Source: Natrinema salaciae
GTDB taxonomy: Archaea > Halobacteriota > Halobacteria > Halobacteriales > Natrialbaceae
DNA: 64,000 nucleotides
Direction: 5' to 3'
NCBI RefSeq assembly: GCF_900110865.1
Contig: NZ_FOFD01000006.1
Location: 124,001-188,000 of the forward strand
Program-made: the position numbers and the translations under genes
The notes under the pieces: model-generated
What the model was told of the DNA's origin: nothing
Database searches by the model: none
Seen by the model: the letters and a program-made list of their open reading frames with translations, nothing else
In this document: piece by piece, positions 26,766 through 35,009 of the stretch
Layout of the letters: each line of letters opens with the position of its first letter
Position numbering within the stretch: position 1 is the stretch's first letter

Positions 26766-27206
26766 ATGAGTGATACCCCGAACACCGAGGCCGGCCGCGA
26801 CACCCGCACCGACTACACCTCACTGAACACGGACGCGATGCAGTGGGTGAGTGCCCTCATCGCGCTGATCGGGCTCTACCTCGTCGCGTCGCCGTTCATC
26901 TTCGAGTCGACGGACGCGGCGATCTGGAACGACACGCTCGTCGGAACGGCAATCTTCCTGACCGCCGGCTACAACTTCTACCGGCTGTCGAGGAATCGGT
27001 TGGCGAGCGTCGGCGTCGCCTCGTTGGCCGCCCTGCTCGGCCTCTGGGCGCTCGTCTCGCCGTCGGTCATCGAGATGGGGAGCGGCCAACTGGCGACCGG
27101 AACCGCGATCTCCGGCGCGGTCGTCGCCGCCCTCGCGGCGTACAACGCCTACGCGAACAACAAGGCCGACACGCCCGAGCAGGCCCGCGCTCGAGCCCGA
27201 ACGTGA
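26766..27206 (+). CDS. SPW-repeat membrane protein
   Basis: This 146-residue protein starts at the ATG at 26766. It has two related two-helix units, each carrying an S-P-F/S type motif: WVSALIALIGLYLVASPFIFE and VASLAALLGLWALVSPSVIEMG. Each is followed by W/T..A..V..A..A repeats, the signature of the SPW family. The N-terminus is acidic and soluble (SDTPNTEAGRDTRTDY). The function is unknown. A role in the membrane is implied by four helices. Confidence 0.88.
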   Translation: MSDTPNTEAGRDTRTDYTSLNTDAMQWVSALIALIGLYLVASPFIFESTDAAIWNDTLVGTAIFLTAGYNFYRLSRNRLASVGVASLAALLGLWALVSPSVIEMGSGQLATGTAISGAVVAALAAYNAYANNKADTPEQARARART

Positions 27207-27332
27207 ACGGCCACGTGTTTCGACCGCAGTCGGCGTTCCGATTTCGAACGGGGCGAGGAGCGCGACGCGAGCGAACCCGCTGTATGTCAGCCGGCGGTCG
27301 AAGGTCGCAGTCGCTCGGTGTCGCCCGCCGAC

Positions 27333-28358
27333 TCACTGCATGCCTGACGCGTCCTCGAGCCGCTCGTAGTGGTCGTTCACGACGTCCAGCGTCGCGAGCA
27401 GCGCGCCGAGGACGACGGGGCCGTAGAACAGCCCCATGACGCCGAAGGCGTAGACGCCGCCGAGGACGCCGAGGATGATGACGGCGGGGTTGAGTTCGGC
27501 GTACCGATCGACGAGAACCGGTCGGAGGTAGTCGTCCGAGAGGCCGACGACGACCGTGCTGTAGGCGAACAGCCCCACCCCGAGCAGCGGCTCCCCGGTC
27601 AGGAACAGGAAGATCACGGCCGGCCCCCACACCATGAACGAGCCGATCAGCGGGATCAACGAGAGGATGATCATGATGAACGTCCAGAACGCCGCGTTCG
27701 GGACCCCGGTCGCGAGCAGTCCCAGCCCGGCGATCGTCCCCTGAATGATCGCGATCAGCACGTGCCCCGCGAGGACGGCCCACATGACCTCGTCGAGCTC
27801 CCGGTAGAAATCGTCCTGTACGTCGTCCGGCAGCGGCGTCAGCTCTCGCATCCACGCCAGCAGATCGGTGCCGTCCTTGAGCAGGTAGTAGAGCAGGAAG
27901 ACCGCGAGGCCCAGCCCGATCAGCACGTGCGTGATCGTGCTGAACCACTCGGTCGATCGCTCGAGTGCGACCGTTCCGACGTTCTGTGCGGCGTCGGCGA
28001 GCGCCGACGGCAGATCGACGTTGCGACCGGTCTCCGCCTCGATCGCCCGCTCGAGCTCCGCCATCTCCAGCGAGTCGGTGTTGACGTTCTCGAGGAGCCG
28101 CCGGGCGTCGCTGGCGACCGCCGCGACGACGGCGACCAGCGGGACGACGAAGCCAGCGATCGCGAGGGCGACGAGTGCGAGCGCCGCGATCGCCGGCGGG
28201 ACTCGCCGTTCGAGCCGCTCCTGCGCCGGATAGAGGACGTACGCCACGAGGATGGCACCGAGAACGTACTGGAAAAAGGGCAGCACGAGCAACAGCGAGA
28301 GGTACGCGAAGAGTGCGACGAGTACGAGGAGGAACCCCTTGCTGAGATTCACGACCAT
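27333..28358 (-). CDS. AI-2E family transporter
   Basis: This 341-residue membrane protein (start ATG at 28358) has the AI-2E permease pattern of eight helices. Two N-terminal hairpins are followed by a long soluble coiled region (residues ~90-160), then LIGLGLAVFLLYYLLKDG, IIQGTIAGLGLLATGVPNA, IPLIGSFMVWGPAVIFLFLTG and NPAVIILGVLGGVYAFGVMGLFYGPV. Some haloarchaeal members export unknown small molecules or sodium, so the AI-2 name should not be taken literally. It is divergent from DUF547. Confidence 0.92.
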   Translation of the reverse strand: MVVNLSKGFLLVLVALFAYLSLLLVLPFFQYVLGAILVAYVLYPAQERLERRVPPAIAALALVALAIAGFVVPLVAVVAAVASDARRLLENVNTDSLEMAELERAIEAETGRNVDLPSALADAAQNVGTVALERSTEWFSTITHVLIGLGLAVFLLYYLLKDGTDLLAWMRELTPLPDDVQDDFYRELDEVMWAVLAGHVLIAIIQGTIAGLGLLATGVPNAAFWTFIMIILSLIPLIGSFMVWGPAVIFLFLTGEPLLGVGLFAYSTVVVGLSDDYLRPVLVDRYAELNPAVIILGVLGGVYAFGVMGLFYGPVVLGALLATLDVVNDHYERLEDASGMQ

Positions 28359-28469
28359 TATTTCCGGCCTCGGGGAGATAAAACCACAGCTTGAACTTAT
28401 TCTCAGTCCGGACTGTCGTGTGTAGCCGTCACACGGCTTCAAGGGGCTGGTTCGCTAATTCCTATCCGA

Positions 28470-29207
28470 ATGTCGACTCAGCTCGATCCCCTCTCGCTCT
28501 CGGCCGATCTCCTCTATACGGTCAAGACCGAAGGCGACGCTGACCCGCTGCGAGAGCATCTGGCAGCGCTCGAGCGATCGCAACTGGATCGAGCGCTGGC
28601 CAGTCGCGAGGGGAAGCTTTCCTTCTGGCTCAACTGTTACAACGCCTACGCGCAGCTGCTGCTGGAGGAGGAAGACCCCGACCTGCTCGAGGGGGGCCTC
28701 CTCGACCAGTGGAAGTTCTTCGCGCGGGATCAGATCCCCATCAGCGGAGTCTGGCTGAGTCTCAACGACATCGAACACGGGTTGCTCCGCAGTTCGAAAC
28801 AGCCGTGGGGGCTCGGCTACGTGCCTCGCGTGTTCCCCTCGTCGTTCGAGCGCCAGTTTCGTCTCGCGGAGTGCGATCCGCGGGTTCACTTCGCGCTGAC
28901 CCACGCGGCCGGCCACTGCCCGCCGATCGCCGTCTACTCGCCGCGGGATGTCGACGAGGAACTGGACATCGCGATCGAGTGGTTCCTGGAGGAGAACGTC
29001 ACGTACGATTCCGGGGCGAACACTGCGACGGTCCCGCGGCTCTTCCGACAGTACCGCGGGGATTTCGGCGGGAAACGCGGCATCGTCTCGTTTCTCCGGC
29101 AGTACAACGCCGTCCCGGACGACACCACGCCGTCGCTCGAGTACGAACAGGTCGACCACTCCGCGGAGCTCGACGTGAATCTCGAGGGCGACGACGTCAA
29201 GCCGTAG
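28470..29207 (+). CDS. DUF547 domain protein
   Basis: This 245-residue protein contains KLSFWLNCYNAYAQLLLEE, FFARDQIPISGVWLSLNDIEHGLLR and DPRVHFALTHAAGHCPPIAVY, the conserved pattern of DUF547. Conserved Asn/Cys and His-Cys residues (NCYNAY, GHCPPI) resemble a peptidase-like or ligand site of papain/transglutaminase type. The role of the family is unknown. It is divergent from the AI-2E-type permease with about 110 bases between them. Confidence 0.85.
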   Translation: MSTQLDPLSLSADLLYTVKTEGDADPLREHLAALERSQLDRALASREGKLSFWLNCYNAYAQLLLEEEDPDLLEGGLLDQWKFFARDQIPISGVWLSLNDIEHGLLRSSKQPWGLGYVPRVFPSSFERQFRLAECDPRVHFALTHAAGHCPPIAVYSPRDVDEELDIAIEWFLEENVTYDSGANTATVPRLFRQYRGDFGGKRGIVSFLRQYNAVPDDTTPSLEYEQVDHSAELDVNLEGDDVKP

Positions 29208-29235
29208 GCCGCGCTCGTTCCGGACCGTCGTCGGC

Positions 29236-29946
29236 TCACTCCCGTCGTTCGACGGTCGCGGTCGGCGCGCTGCGCATCACGCTCCGCGCGGCTCGTTCGG
29301 CGTTCGACCGCGAGGCGTACCCTTCGCCGCTGTCGGCGACGATGTTCCCGTTCCAGTGGACGAGCCGCCAGCGCCACTGTCCGGCCCTGTCCTCGTAGAC
29401 CTCGAAGCGGCTGGTGCGGCCGGTCTCGCCGTCCGCCGCCCCGTCGGCGTCCTCGGCCGCGTCGGCCTCGTCTTCGCGTCCGCCGCGATCGGTGACTCCC
29501 TCGAGCGGCATCACCGCCGCCGCGGGATCGACGTCTGCTGCGTCCGTCCTGACGCGGTCATCGTCGGCATCAGCATCGGCGTCGGCACCGGCATCAGCAT
29601 CGCCGTCGGCGTCGGCGTCGCTGGCAGCGTCCCGCTCGGCGATCCGCACGCTCGAGTCGTCCGGGTCGTCCCACTCGAGTTCGACCTCCAGTTCGGCGAC
29701 CGGCGGCTCCGCGACGGCATCGTGCCCAGCCTCGAACTCGGCGACGACCCGCTCCGGGACCGCGACCCCGACGCTCCGGTCGTCGCCGTTCAGCCGGACC
29801 GGTTGCCCGGTTTCGAAGGCCGTCGCGAACTCGCGGAAGACGGTGGCGAGGGCCGCGCGGTCGTACGCTCGCTCGAGTTTGAATTCGTCCTCGTCGGCCG
29901 CGTCCGAGTCGTCCGGTCGGTTCGCATCGTCCGGCGAATCGTTCAT
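29236..29946 (-). CDS. Amphi-Trp and DUF1508/HVO_2922-type fusion protein
   Basis: This 236-residue protein has an N-terminal amphi-Trp-type domain (FKLERAYDRAALATVFREFATAFETGQPVRLNGDDRSVGVAVPE...LEVELEWDD). A central ~60-residue Asp/Ala-rich linker follows, and then a C-terminal ~55-residue domain (RFEVYEDRAGQWRWRLVHWNGNIVADSGEGYASRSNAERA) of the DUF1508 type. Both end domains are common as small stand-alone halophilic proteins, so the fusion and the hypervariable acidic linker are unusual. The start is the ATG at 29946. The function is unknown. Confidence 0.82.
   Translation of the reverse strand: MNDSPDDANRPDDSDAADEDEFKLERAYDRAALATVFREFATAFETGQPVRLNGDDRSVGVAVPERVVAEFEAGHDAVAEPPVAELEVELEWDDPDDSSVRIAERDAASDADADGDADAGADADADADDDRVRTDAADVDPAAAVMPLEGVTDRGGREDEADAAEDADGAADGETGRTSRFEVYEDRAGQWRWRLVHWNGNIVADSGEGYASRSNAERAARSVMRSAPTATVERRE
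29540..29620. repeat. Asp/Ala-coding microsatellite-like tract
   Basis: A (GCATCG/GCGTCG)-like hexanucleotide run codes the Asp-Ala linker of the amphi-Trp/DUF1508 gene on the minus strand. Such tracts are prone to length changes by slippage. Confidence 0.6.
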
Positions 29947-30057
29947 ACGGGATCGTACCACGGACTGCGGGATAGTGTTTCGTCCGCTCCGCTCACCTTG
30001 CGCTCCCGATCGCGCCCTGCCGGAGCGTTTTTGTCGTCTCGCTGTCTTCGCTCGCCC

Positions 30058-30861
30058 GTGACTTCACGCGACTGGACTGCCGACTCGGATGCCGTCTTCG
30101 ACCGCGACGCGTTCACGTGTCGCCACTGCGGGGCCGTCGGCGACGACGAACCGACGACGCACCGACCGTTCCCCGTCGGCGACGTCCCGCTCGAGGGCGA
30201 CGTCCACGAGAGCGCGCTCGTCACCGTCTGTGACGAGTGTTTCGAGACGCTCGACGCCCCGGCCCCGACGGAAGCCATCGCCGGCGACGAACTGTTTCGG
30301 CTCGTTCGCGACACAACTCGCGTTCAGGGGGCGACCATCTCGGACGTCGCCGGGTTCGCGTCGCTCGCGACGTCGCTTCCCGCGACGCTCGAGACCGCCC
30401 TCGAGCCCGGCACCGACGCGGACGTCGACGAATCGGTCTCGGAGTTCCGCCGGACGAGACGCGACGTCCTGCTCGCGATCGCCGTCGTCGACGCCCGCCT
30501 CGAGCGACTCGCCGCGCTCGAGGACGAGGGGTACGACGCCGAGACGCGGACCGCGCTACGGGCGTTCGCCGACACCGCGGTCGAACTGCAGTCGGCACTC
30601 CGCGAGGTCGTCGCGCTCGGCGAAACGGTCGCGACCGGACTCGATCGCTGTCACGGCTGCTTCGAGCCGCACGAGGGCGAGGTGTGTCCGACCTGCGGGC
30701 TCGAGACGCGCGAAACGGACGACTGGCGTCAGGACGACGGGACTCTCGCGTTCGACCGGCTGTTCACGACGATCAACGAGCGGCTGCAGGGGGCCGCCGA
30801 GACGACCGAGACGCTGACCGACCGAACGACGGCGCTGGCGGAGCAACTCACGGCGCAGTAA
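30058..30861 (+). CDS. Zinc-finger/HNH-like haloarchaeal protein
   Basis: This 267-residue protein is read from the GTG at 30058. The N-terminal part (DAFTCRHCGAVGDDEPTTHRPFPVGDVPLEGDVHESALVTVCDECFETLD) resembles an HNH endonuclease metal-binding region with CxxC pairs. The catalytic His-Asn-His set is not clearly complete, so activity is doubtful. A long helical middle (residues ~80-195) is followed by a second zinc ribbon (CHGCFEPHEGEVCPTCGLE) and a helical C-terminus. It probably binds nucleic acid or protein. No precise function is assigned. Confidence 0.72.
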   Translation: MTSRDWTADSDAVFDRDAFTCRHCGAVGDDEPTTHRPFPVGDVPLEGDVHESALVTVCDECFETLDAPAPTEAIAGDELFRLVRDTTRVQGATISDVAGFASLATSLPATLETALEPGTDADVDESVSEFRRTRRDVLLAIAVVDARLERLAALEDEGYDAETRTALRAFADTAVELQSALREVVALGETVATGLDRCHGCFEPHEGEVCPTCGLETRETDDWRQDDGTLAFDRLFTTINERLQGAAETTETLTDRTTALAEQLTAQ

Positions 30862-30897
30862 TCGGGACGGCAACCGCTCTCGTCGGCCACGCCGGGG

Positions 30898-31656
30898 TCA
30901 GGAGTCGGCGACCTCGCTTGAGCGGAAGCTCGTGATCGTCTCGTCGGTCACCCCGTTGCGGGAGAAGACCGTGACGATGTCGTCCGGGCGAATTTTCGTG
31001 TCACCGTGGGGCGTCACGACGGTGTCGTCCCGTTCGATCGCGATCACGAGCGTATCGTCGGTGAACGTTTCGCGACGAGCGGCTTCCTGTAAACTCATGC
31101 CGGCGACGGGAGCGTCGCGATCGACCGTCACCTCGGCGACCTCGGCGTCGCCCGAGAGGCTGATGAAGTCCGTGAGCATGGCCTCGCGGGTCTCGTTCCC
31201 GGGGCCGAACGGCGAGTACGCCTGCGTCGTCTCGCTCTGGACGAGGACCTCGTCTTCGATCTCGAGGCCGAGATCCGAGAGCGAGCGGGCGATCCGGCGC
31301 AGATCTTCGGTATCGGCCCCGACCGCGAGCACGTGCAGATTCCGGCGGCCGGTCAGCAGCTCCCGAATGTTGATCACGCCGGGGATGATCCGCGCCTGTT
31401 GCGCGATCGCTTCGCGCTCGGAGACGGGCGCGTTGCACATGAAGAGGTTCGTGAGGTGTCCCTCCGCCTGCTCGAAGTCGATGCTCGCGTGATAGCCGGT
31501 GATCACGCCCCTGTCCTCGAGCTGTGCGATCCGGTTTCTGATCGTCCCGGGCGAGACGTTCACTTCCTCCGCGATCGTCGGTGCCGAGATCGTCCGCGCA
31601 TCGTCCATCAGCGCGTGAACGATTCGACGATCGATCTCGTCGAGCCGCGTGTCCAT
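30898..31656 (-). CDS. Lrp/AsnC-type regulator with TrkA_C (RCK-C) domain
   Basis: This 252-residue protein has an N-terminal Lrp/AsnC helix-turn-helix (DEIDRRIVHALMDDARTISAPTIAEEVNVSPGTIRNRIAQLEDRGVI) and an AsnC-like ligand region (RIIPGVINIRELLTGRRNLHVLAVG). It also has a C-terminal TrkA_C fold (VAEVTVDRDAPVAGMSLQEAARRETFTDDTLVIAIERDDTVVTPHGDTKIRPDDIVTVFSR). TrkA_C domains bind cyclic di-AMP or similar ligands, so a potassium or osmotic signal is plausible. It is divergent from the tandem-USP gene at 31817, which it may control. Confidence 0.9.
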   Translation of the reverse strand: MDTRLDEIDRRIVHALMDDARTISAPTIAEEVNVSPGTIRNRIAQLEDRGVITGYHASIDFEQAEGHLTNLFMCNAPVSEREAIAQQARIIPGVINIRELLTGRRNLHVLAVGADTEDLRRIARSLSDLGLEIEDEVLVQSETTQAYSPFGPGNETREAMLTDFISLSGDAEVAEVTVDRDAPVAGMSLQEAARRETFTDDTLVIAIERDDTVVTPHGDTKIRPDDIVTVFSRNGVTDETITSFRSSEVADS

Positions 31657-31678
31657 ACTCTCCCTGTATTCGGTCGAC

Positions 31679-31687
31679 TACTATATG
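31679..31687 (-). promoter_or_regulatory. TATA box for the Lrp/TrkA_C regulator
   Basis: The minus-strand run CATATAGTA lies about 23-31 bases before the ATG at 31656. Confidence 0.5.
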
Positions 31688-31780
31688 CTATGTTACTCGA
31701 CGCCGGTGTCGGTACCCGTTCGCAGCGAGCCGAAGATCGCCGCTCGCGGATCGACGAACGCGGGCCGGTCACTCGCACCG

Positions 31781-31790
31781 AGCGCTTTAT
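31781..31790 (+). promoter_or_regulatory. TATA box for the tandem-USP gene
   Basis: The run GCTTTATGCA lies about 27-36 bases before the ATG at 31817, a usual leaderless arrangement. The 160-base divergent gap can hold a shared operator. Confidence 0.5.
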
Positions 31791-31816
31791 GCACTCGTCG
31801 TCGAACGATCACGCGA

Positions 31817-32695
31817 ATGATCGAGGACGCGGACGGGCCCGCTGATTCGGGCGAGTATCGCGTACTGGTACCGCTGTCAAATCCCCACACGGAGCAGCAC
31901 CTGATCGAGCTGGCCAGCACGCTCGCCGCCGAACGCGACGGCGTCGTCGACGCGGTACACATCGTGCAGGTCCCCGATCAGACGCCGCTGGAGCGCGCCG
32001 GCGAACATCTCGACCGGATCGACGAGGAATCCGCGAACCTACTCGAGCAGGCCCGCGAACACGCCACGGCGTACGATGTGCCGATCGAAACGACGACGAT
32101 CGTCTCCCACCGCTCGTTCGAGGAGGTGTTCGACGCCGCTCGTGAACACGACGCCGATCAGGTCGTGATCGGCTGGGGAGAGAACCGACCGTGGGCAGCG
32201 GGCCGTGCCGAGCAACCGCTCGACGAACTCGCCCACGACCTTCCGTGTGATTTCCTCGTCCTGAAAGATCGGGGCTACGACCCCGGACGGATCCTCCTGT
32301 CGACCGCCGGCGGCCCGGACTCCGAGCTTGGGGCGGAGGTCGCGAAAACGCTGCACTCGCAGACCGGCGCGTCGGTCCAGCTGCTCCACGTCGTCGACGA
32401 GGACGAGCGGGAGGCCGGCGAGCAGTTCCTCGCGGACTGGGCGGCCGAGCACGGCTTCGGAGACGCCGTGCTGACGGTCGACACCTTGGGCGACGTCGAG
32501 GGCGCGATCGCCCGCGAGGCCGCCGACGAGACGCTCGTGATCATCGGTGCGACGGAACGCGGGCTCCTCTCCCGACTCGTCCGCGGCTCGCTCGTGTTCG
32601 ACGTCGTCGACGACCTGGACAGCTCCGTGCTGCTCGCCGAGCGGCCGACGAAACGGTCGCTCCGCGAACGGCTCTTCGGTCGCTCGAAAGAGTAG
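31817..32695 (+). CDS. Tandem universal stress protein (UspA) domains
   Basis: This 292-residue protein starts at the ATG at 31817 and has two USP domains. The first, about 14-145, has YRVLVPLSNPHTEQHLIELAS and ADQVVIGWGENRPW. The second, about 150-280, has PGRILLSTAGGPDSELGAEVAK and the ATP-loop GATERGLLSRLVRGSLVFDVV. The second keeps the G-2x-G-9x-GS ATP-binding pattern, while the first lacks it. USPs bind ATP or AMP and act in stress signalling. The divergent Lrp/TrkA_C gene suggests ligand-dependent control. Confidence 0.9.
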   Translation: MIEDADGPADSGEYRVLVPLSNPHTEQHLIELASTLAAERDGVVDAVHIVQVPDQTPLERAGEHLDRIDEESANLLEQAREHATAYDVPIETTTIVSHRSFEEVFDAAREHDADQVVIGWGENRPWAAGRAEQPLDELAHDLPCDFLVLKDRGYDPGRILLSTAGGPDSELGAEVAKTLHSQTGASVQLLHVVDEDEREAGEQFLADWAAEHGFGDAVLTVDTLGDVEGAIAREAADETLVIIGATERGLLSRLVRGSLVFDVVDDLDSSVLLAERPTKRSLRERLFGRSKE

Positions 32696-32719
32696 GTGCG
32701 GGCGTTCGGTTCCGAGCCG

Positions 32720-33448
32720 TTACAGTTCGGTCGCGGCCTCGAGCGCGATGTCGATCGCGCGGCCGACGTTGTTCTTGGCCTTGTCGGGGAGTTCGTCGTC
32801 CTCGGTGTCGGTCCCCTTCTGGGTGCCGTCGACGAGGTTGCCGTCGACGGTACAGATCGCGCCGGCGCGCAGACCCTTGCGGCGGGTCAGCGAGAAGACG
32901 GCGGCGGCCTCCATCTCGACGGAGAGCATCCCGGCGGCCTCCCAGTCGTCGACGGCGTCGTCGGTCTCGGCGTAGTAGGCGTCGTCGGAGGCGATCGGTC
33001 CCACGTGAACGTCCTCGCCGTTCGCTTCCGCCGAATCGACGAGCGCCGACAGGACGTCGTAGTCCGGCACGGCGGGGTACTCGGCGGCCTCGTAGCGCTT
33101 GCTCGTCCCCTCGTTTTTCGCCGCGCCCGTCGCGACGATCATGTCGCCGATCTCGATGCCCGACTGGAGCGCCCCGGTCGTTCCGACGCGGACGAACGTC
33201 TCGACGCCGACGTTGGCCAGTTCTTCGACGGCGATCGCGGCGGAGGGACAGCCGATCCCCGTCGAGCAGATGGTCAGCTCTCGTCCCTCGTAGGTGGCGT
33301 TGACCACCTTGTACTCGCGGTTTTGCGCGATCGTTTCGGACTCGTCGCAGTGGTCGGCGATCCGGTCGACCCGCCCGGGATCGCCGGGAATGAGCGCGAT
33401 GTCGGTCAGCTCTCCGTCGTCGACCAGCAGGTGTGGCTGCGTCGCCAT
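32720..33448 (-). CDS. udp: Nucleoside phosphorylase (uridine-phosphorylase type)
   Basis: This 242-residue phosphorylase (start ATG at 33448) splits nucleosides with phosphate into base and ribose 1-phosphate. It has the NP-I fold motifs IALIPGDPGRVDRIADH (phosphate-binding), CSTGIGCPSAAIAVEELA, VRVGTTGALQSGIEIGDMIVATGAAKNEG and the ribose-binding SVEMEAAAVFSL. The pattern fits uridine phosphorylase/PNP-I proteins and cannot distinguish uridine from guanosine preference. Its neighbours (PfkB kinase, ribose-1,5-bisphosphate isomerase, deoC) suggest nucleoside catabolism. Confidence 0.93.
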   Translation of the reverse strand: MATQPHLLVDDGELTDIALIPGDPGRVDRIADHCDESETIAQNREYKVVNATYEGRELTICSTGIGCPSAAIAVEELANVGVETFVRVGTTGALQSGIEIGDMIVATGAAKNEGTSKRYEAAEYPAVPDYDVLSALVDSAEANGEDVHVGPIASDDAYYAETDDAVDDWEAAGMLSVEMEAAAVFSLTRRKGLRAGAICTVDGNLVDGTQKGTDTEDDELPDKAKNNVGRAIDIALEAATEL

Positions 33449-33596
33449 ACCGTCGGATTCCGCGGGTGGCACAAAAAAAGTTCGAGGAAGGGCCGAGGAG
33501 CGTCCCACTCGTCGGGCGATCCTCGACGCCACCCCCTTTCTGTACCCGACCGGTGGTCGCCGCGGTGAATCGGTGTCGCCGGGTGTCGTCGGGCGA

Positions 33597-33899
33597 TCAC
33601 TCGGTCGGGCACACGTCGACGCGCTCGGATCGGATCGTGACCACCGCGTCGTCTATCTCGAACTCGACGACCCCCTTCGAGCGGGCGGTACCGCTGTTCG
33701 TCTCGGCGAAGAGGCTGTCGAGTGCGTCCGGATCGATGTAGTCGTACAGCTGCGTGCTGGCCGCGGTGACGTCGTCACCGAAATACCGGGCCAGTGCCAT
33801 CGCAGCGGCGATACTCGGCGGCTCGTCCGCACGTCGGTCGTATTGGATGCGCCGTCGAAGGCCACATCCGTGGGACTCGGTTACCCTTCCTTCCGTCAT
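33597..33899 (-). CDS. HalOD1 output-domain protein
   Basis: This 100-residue stand-alone HalOD1 domain has PPSIAAAMALARYFGDDVTAASTQLYDYIDPDALDSLFAE, then the strand pair KGVVEFEIDDAVVTIRSERVDVCP. It is about the same length as the HalOD1 protein at 2853 but only weakly alike outside the motif. It lies between udp and the PfkB kinase gene on the same strand. A role in regulating the nucleoside genes is possible but unproven. Confidence 0.82.
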   Translation of the reverse strand: MTEGRVTESHGCGLRRRIQYDRRADEPPSIAAAMALARYFGDDVTAASTQLYDYIDPDALDSLFAETNSGTARSKGVVEFEIDDAVVTIRSERVDVCPTE

Positions 33900-34039
33900 G
33901 TCTCTCAGTCACAGGATCGTGACTGTTCACTCGAGTGGGCAACGTCCCCGCCCATATAACTACCGTCAGACAACATCGGGTGAGAACCGCACGACGGCGG
34001 CGGCTCCGGGGGAACACGGGGGTGGGATGAAAGCCCCGG

Positions 34040-34924
34040 TCAGGATCGGCGCGTGAGAACGTCTTCGACCGCCCCCGCCGTCGGCGCGCTCCGCGCCCCG
34101 TCGCGGCTCGCGGTCAGCGCACCGCAGGCGTTGCCGTAGGCCAGTGCGCGGTCGATATCGCGCTCCTCGAGCCACGTCGCGAGGAATCCCGCGGCGAACG
34201 CGTCGCCCGCGCCGGCCGTGTCCACGGGGTCGACGTCGAACCCGGCGTGGACGAACTCGCCGTCGGGCGCGTACGCCTCCGCGCCGTCGGCACCGCAGGT
34301 GACGACGACGATTCGATCGCTCCCCGCGTCGATCGACTCGCCGTCGAACAGCGCCGCGGCCTCCCGGTCGGTCAGGAAGAGGACGTCGGCGAGCGCGAGC
34401 GCGTCGCCGTAGTCCCGGTCCCCGAGCCGGCGACCGGGATCGAAGCTGACGGGGATTCCGGCCTCGTCCGCGATCCGCGCGATCGCGGCGGCGGTGTCGG
34501 GTCGCTGCCCCGTGAGGTGGACGTGATCGGCCGCCCGGATGCGATCCGGCTCGAGGTCGGCCGGCGCGACCGCCTCGTTGACGCCGTCGTTGCCGAGTAT
34601 CGCGACCTCGCCCGCCTCGTCGACCAGCAGGTACTTGACCGCGGTTTCGGCCCCCTCGACCACGCGAACGCCGCCGAGAGAGACGCCCGCGGCCTCGAGT
34701 TCCCGGCGCGCGAGCAGCCCGTTGTCGTCGTCGCCGACGCTGCCGACCAGCCCGGTCTCGACGCCGAGACCGCCCAGCGCGGCGGCGACGTTGGCGGCGC
34801 TGCCGCCGCCGGACTGGCGCTGCGAGCGGATCGACGCCTCGCCGTCGGGTTCGGGCAGTCTGTCGACGCGAAGCGTCACGTCCCAGTTGACGTGGCCGGC
34901 CGTGAGTACCGTGACCGAATCCAT
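34040..34924 (-). CDS. PfkB-family carbohydrate kinase, candidate ribose-1-phosphate kinase
   Basis: This 294-residue kinase (start ATG at 34924, MDSVTVLTAGHVNWD) has PfkB signature 1 GGGSAANVAAALGGLGVETGL and signature 2 DTAGAGDAFAAGFLATW. The catalytic base is Asp241 in the GAGD. The ribokinase family is specific for many sugars and nucleosides, so the reaction is not proved by sequence. Its neighbourhood with a nucleoside phosphorylase and ribose-1,5-bisphosphate isomerase makes ATP-dependent ribose-1-phosphate kinase the best guess. Cytidine or other sugar kinase activity is an alternative. Confidence 0.88.
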   Translation of the reverse strand: MDSVTVLTAGHVNWDVTLRVDRLPEPDGEASIRSQRQSGGGSAANVAAALGGLGVETGLVGSVGDDDNGLLARRELEAAGVSLGGVRVVEGAETAVKYLLVDEAGEVAILGNDGVNEAVAPADLEPDRIRAADHVHLTGQRPDTAAAIARIADEAGIPVSFDPGRRLGDRDYGDALALADVLFLTDREAAALFDGESIDAGSDRIVVVTCGADGAEAYAPDGEFVHAGFDVDPVDTAGAGDAFAAGFLATWLEERDIDRALAYGNACGALTASRDGARSAPTAGAVEDVLTRRS

Positions 34925-35009
34925 TCGATGCGTGGAGGAAATGGTCCCGTGCGGCAAAAATCTAGGTGGCGGCGCGAGGGGGTCGCGATGCCGACGGCGC
35001 TCGCCGCGC

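Noticed and set aside
26497-26823. Cysteine-rich minus-strand frame (CSRCGCRGRPRC)
   Set aside because: It overlaps the SPW gene antisense and lacks the acidic composition of haloarchaeal proteins.
27369-28394. 341-codon plus-strand frame rich in Asp, Arg and Glu
   Set aside because: It is the complement of the AI-2E-type permease gene. Its charged composition arises from the hydrophobic codons on the other strand.
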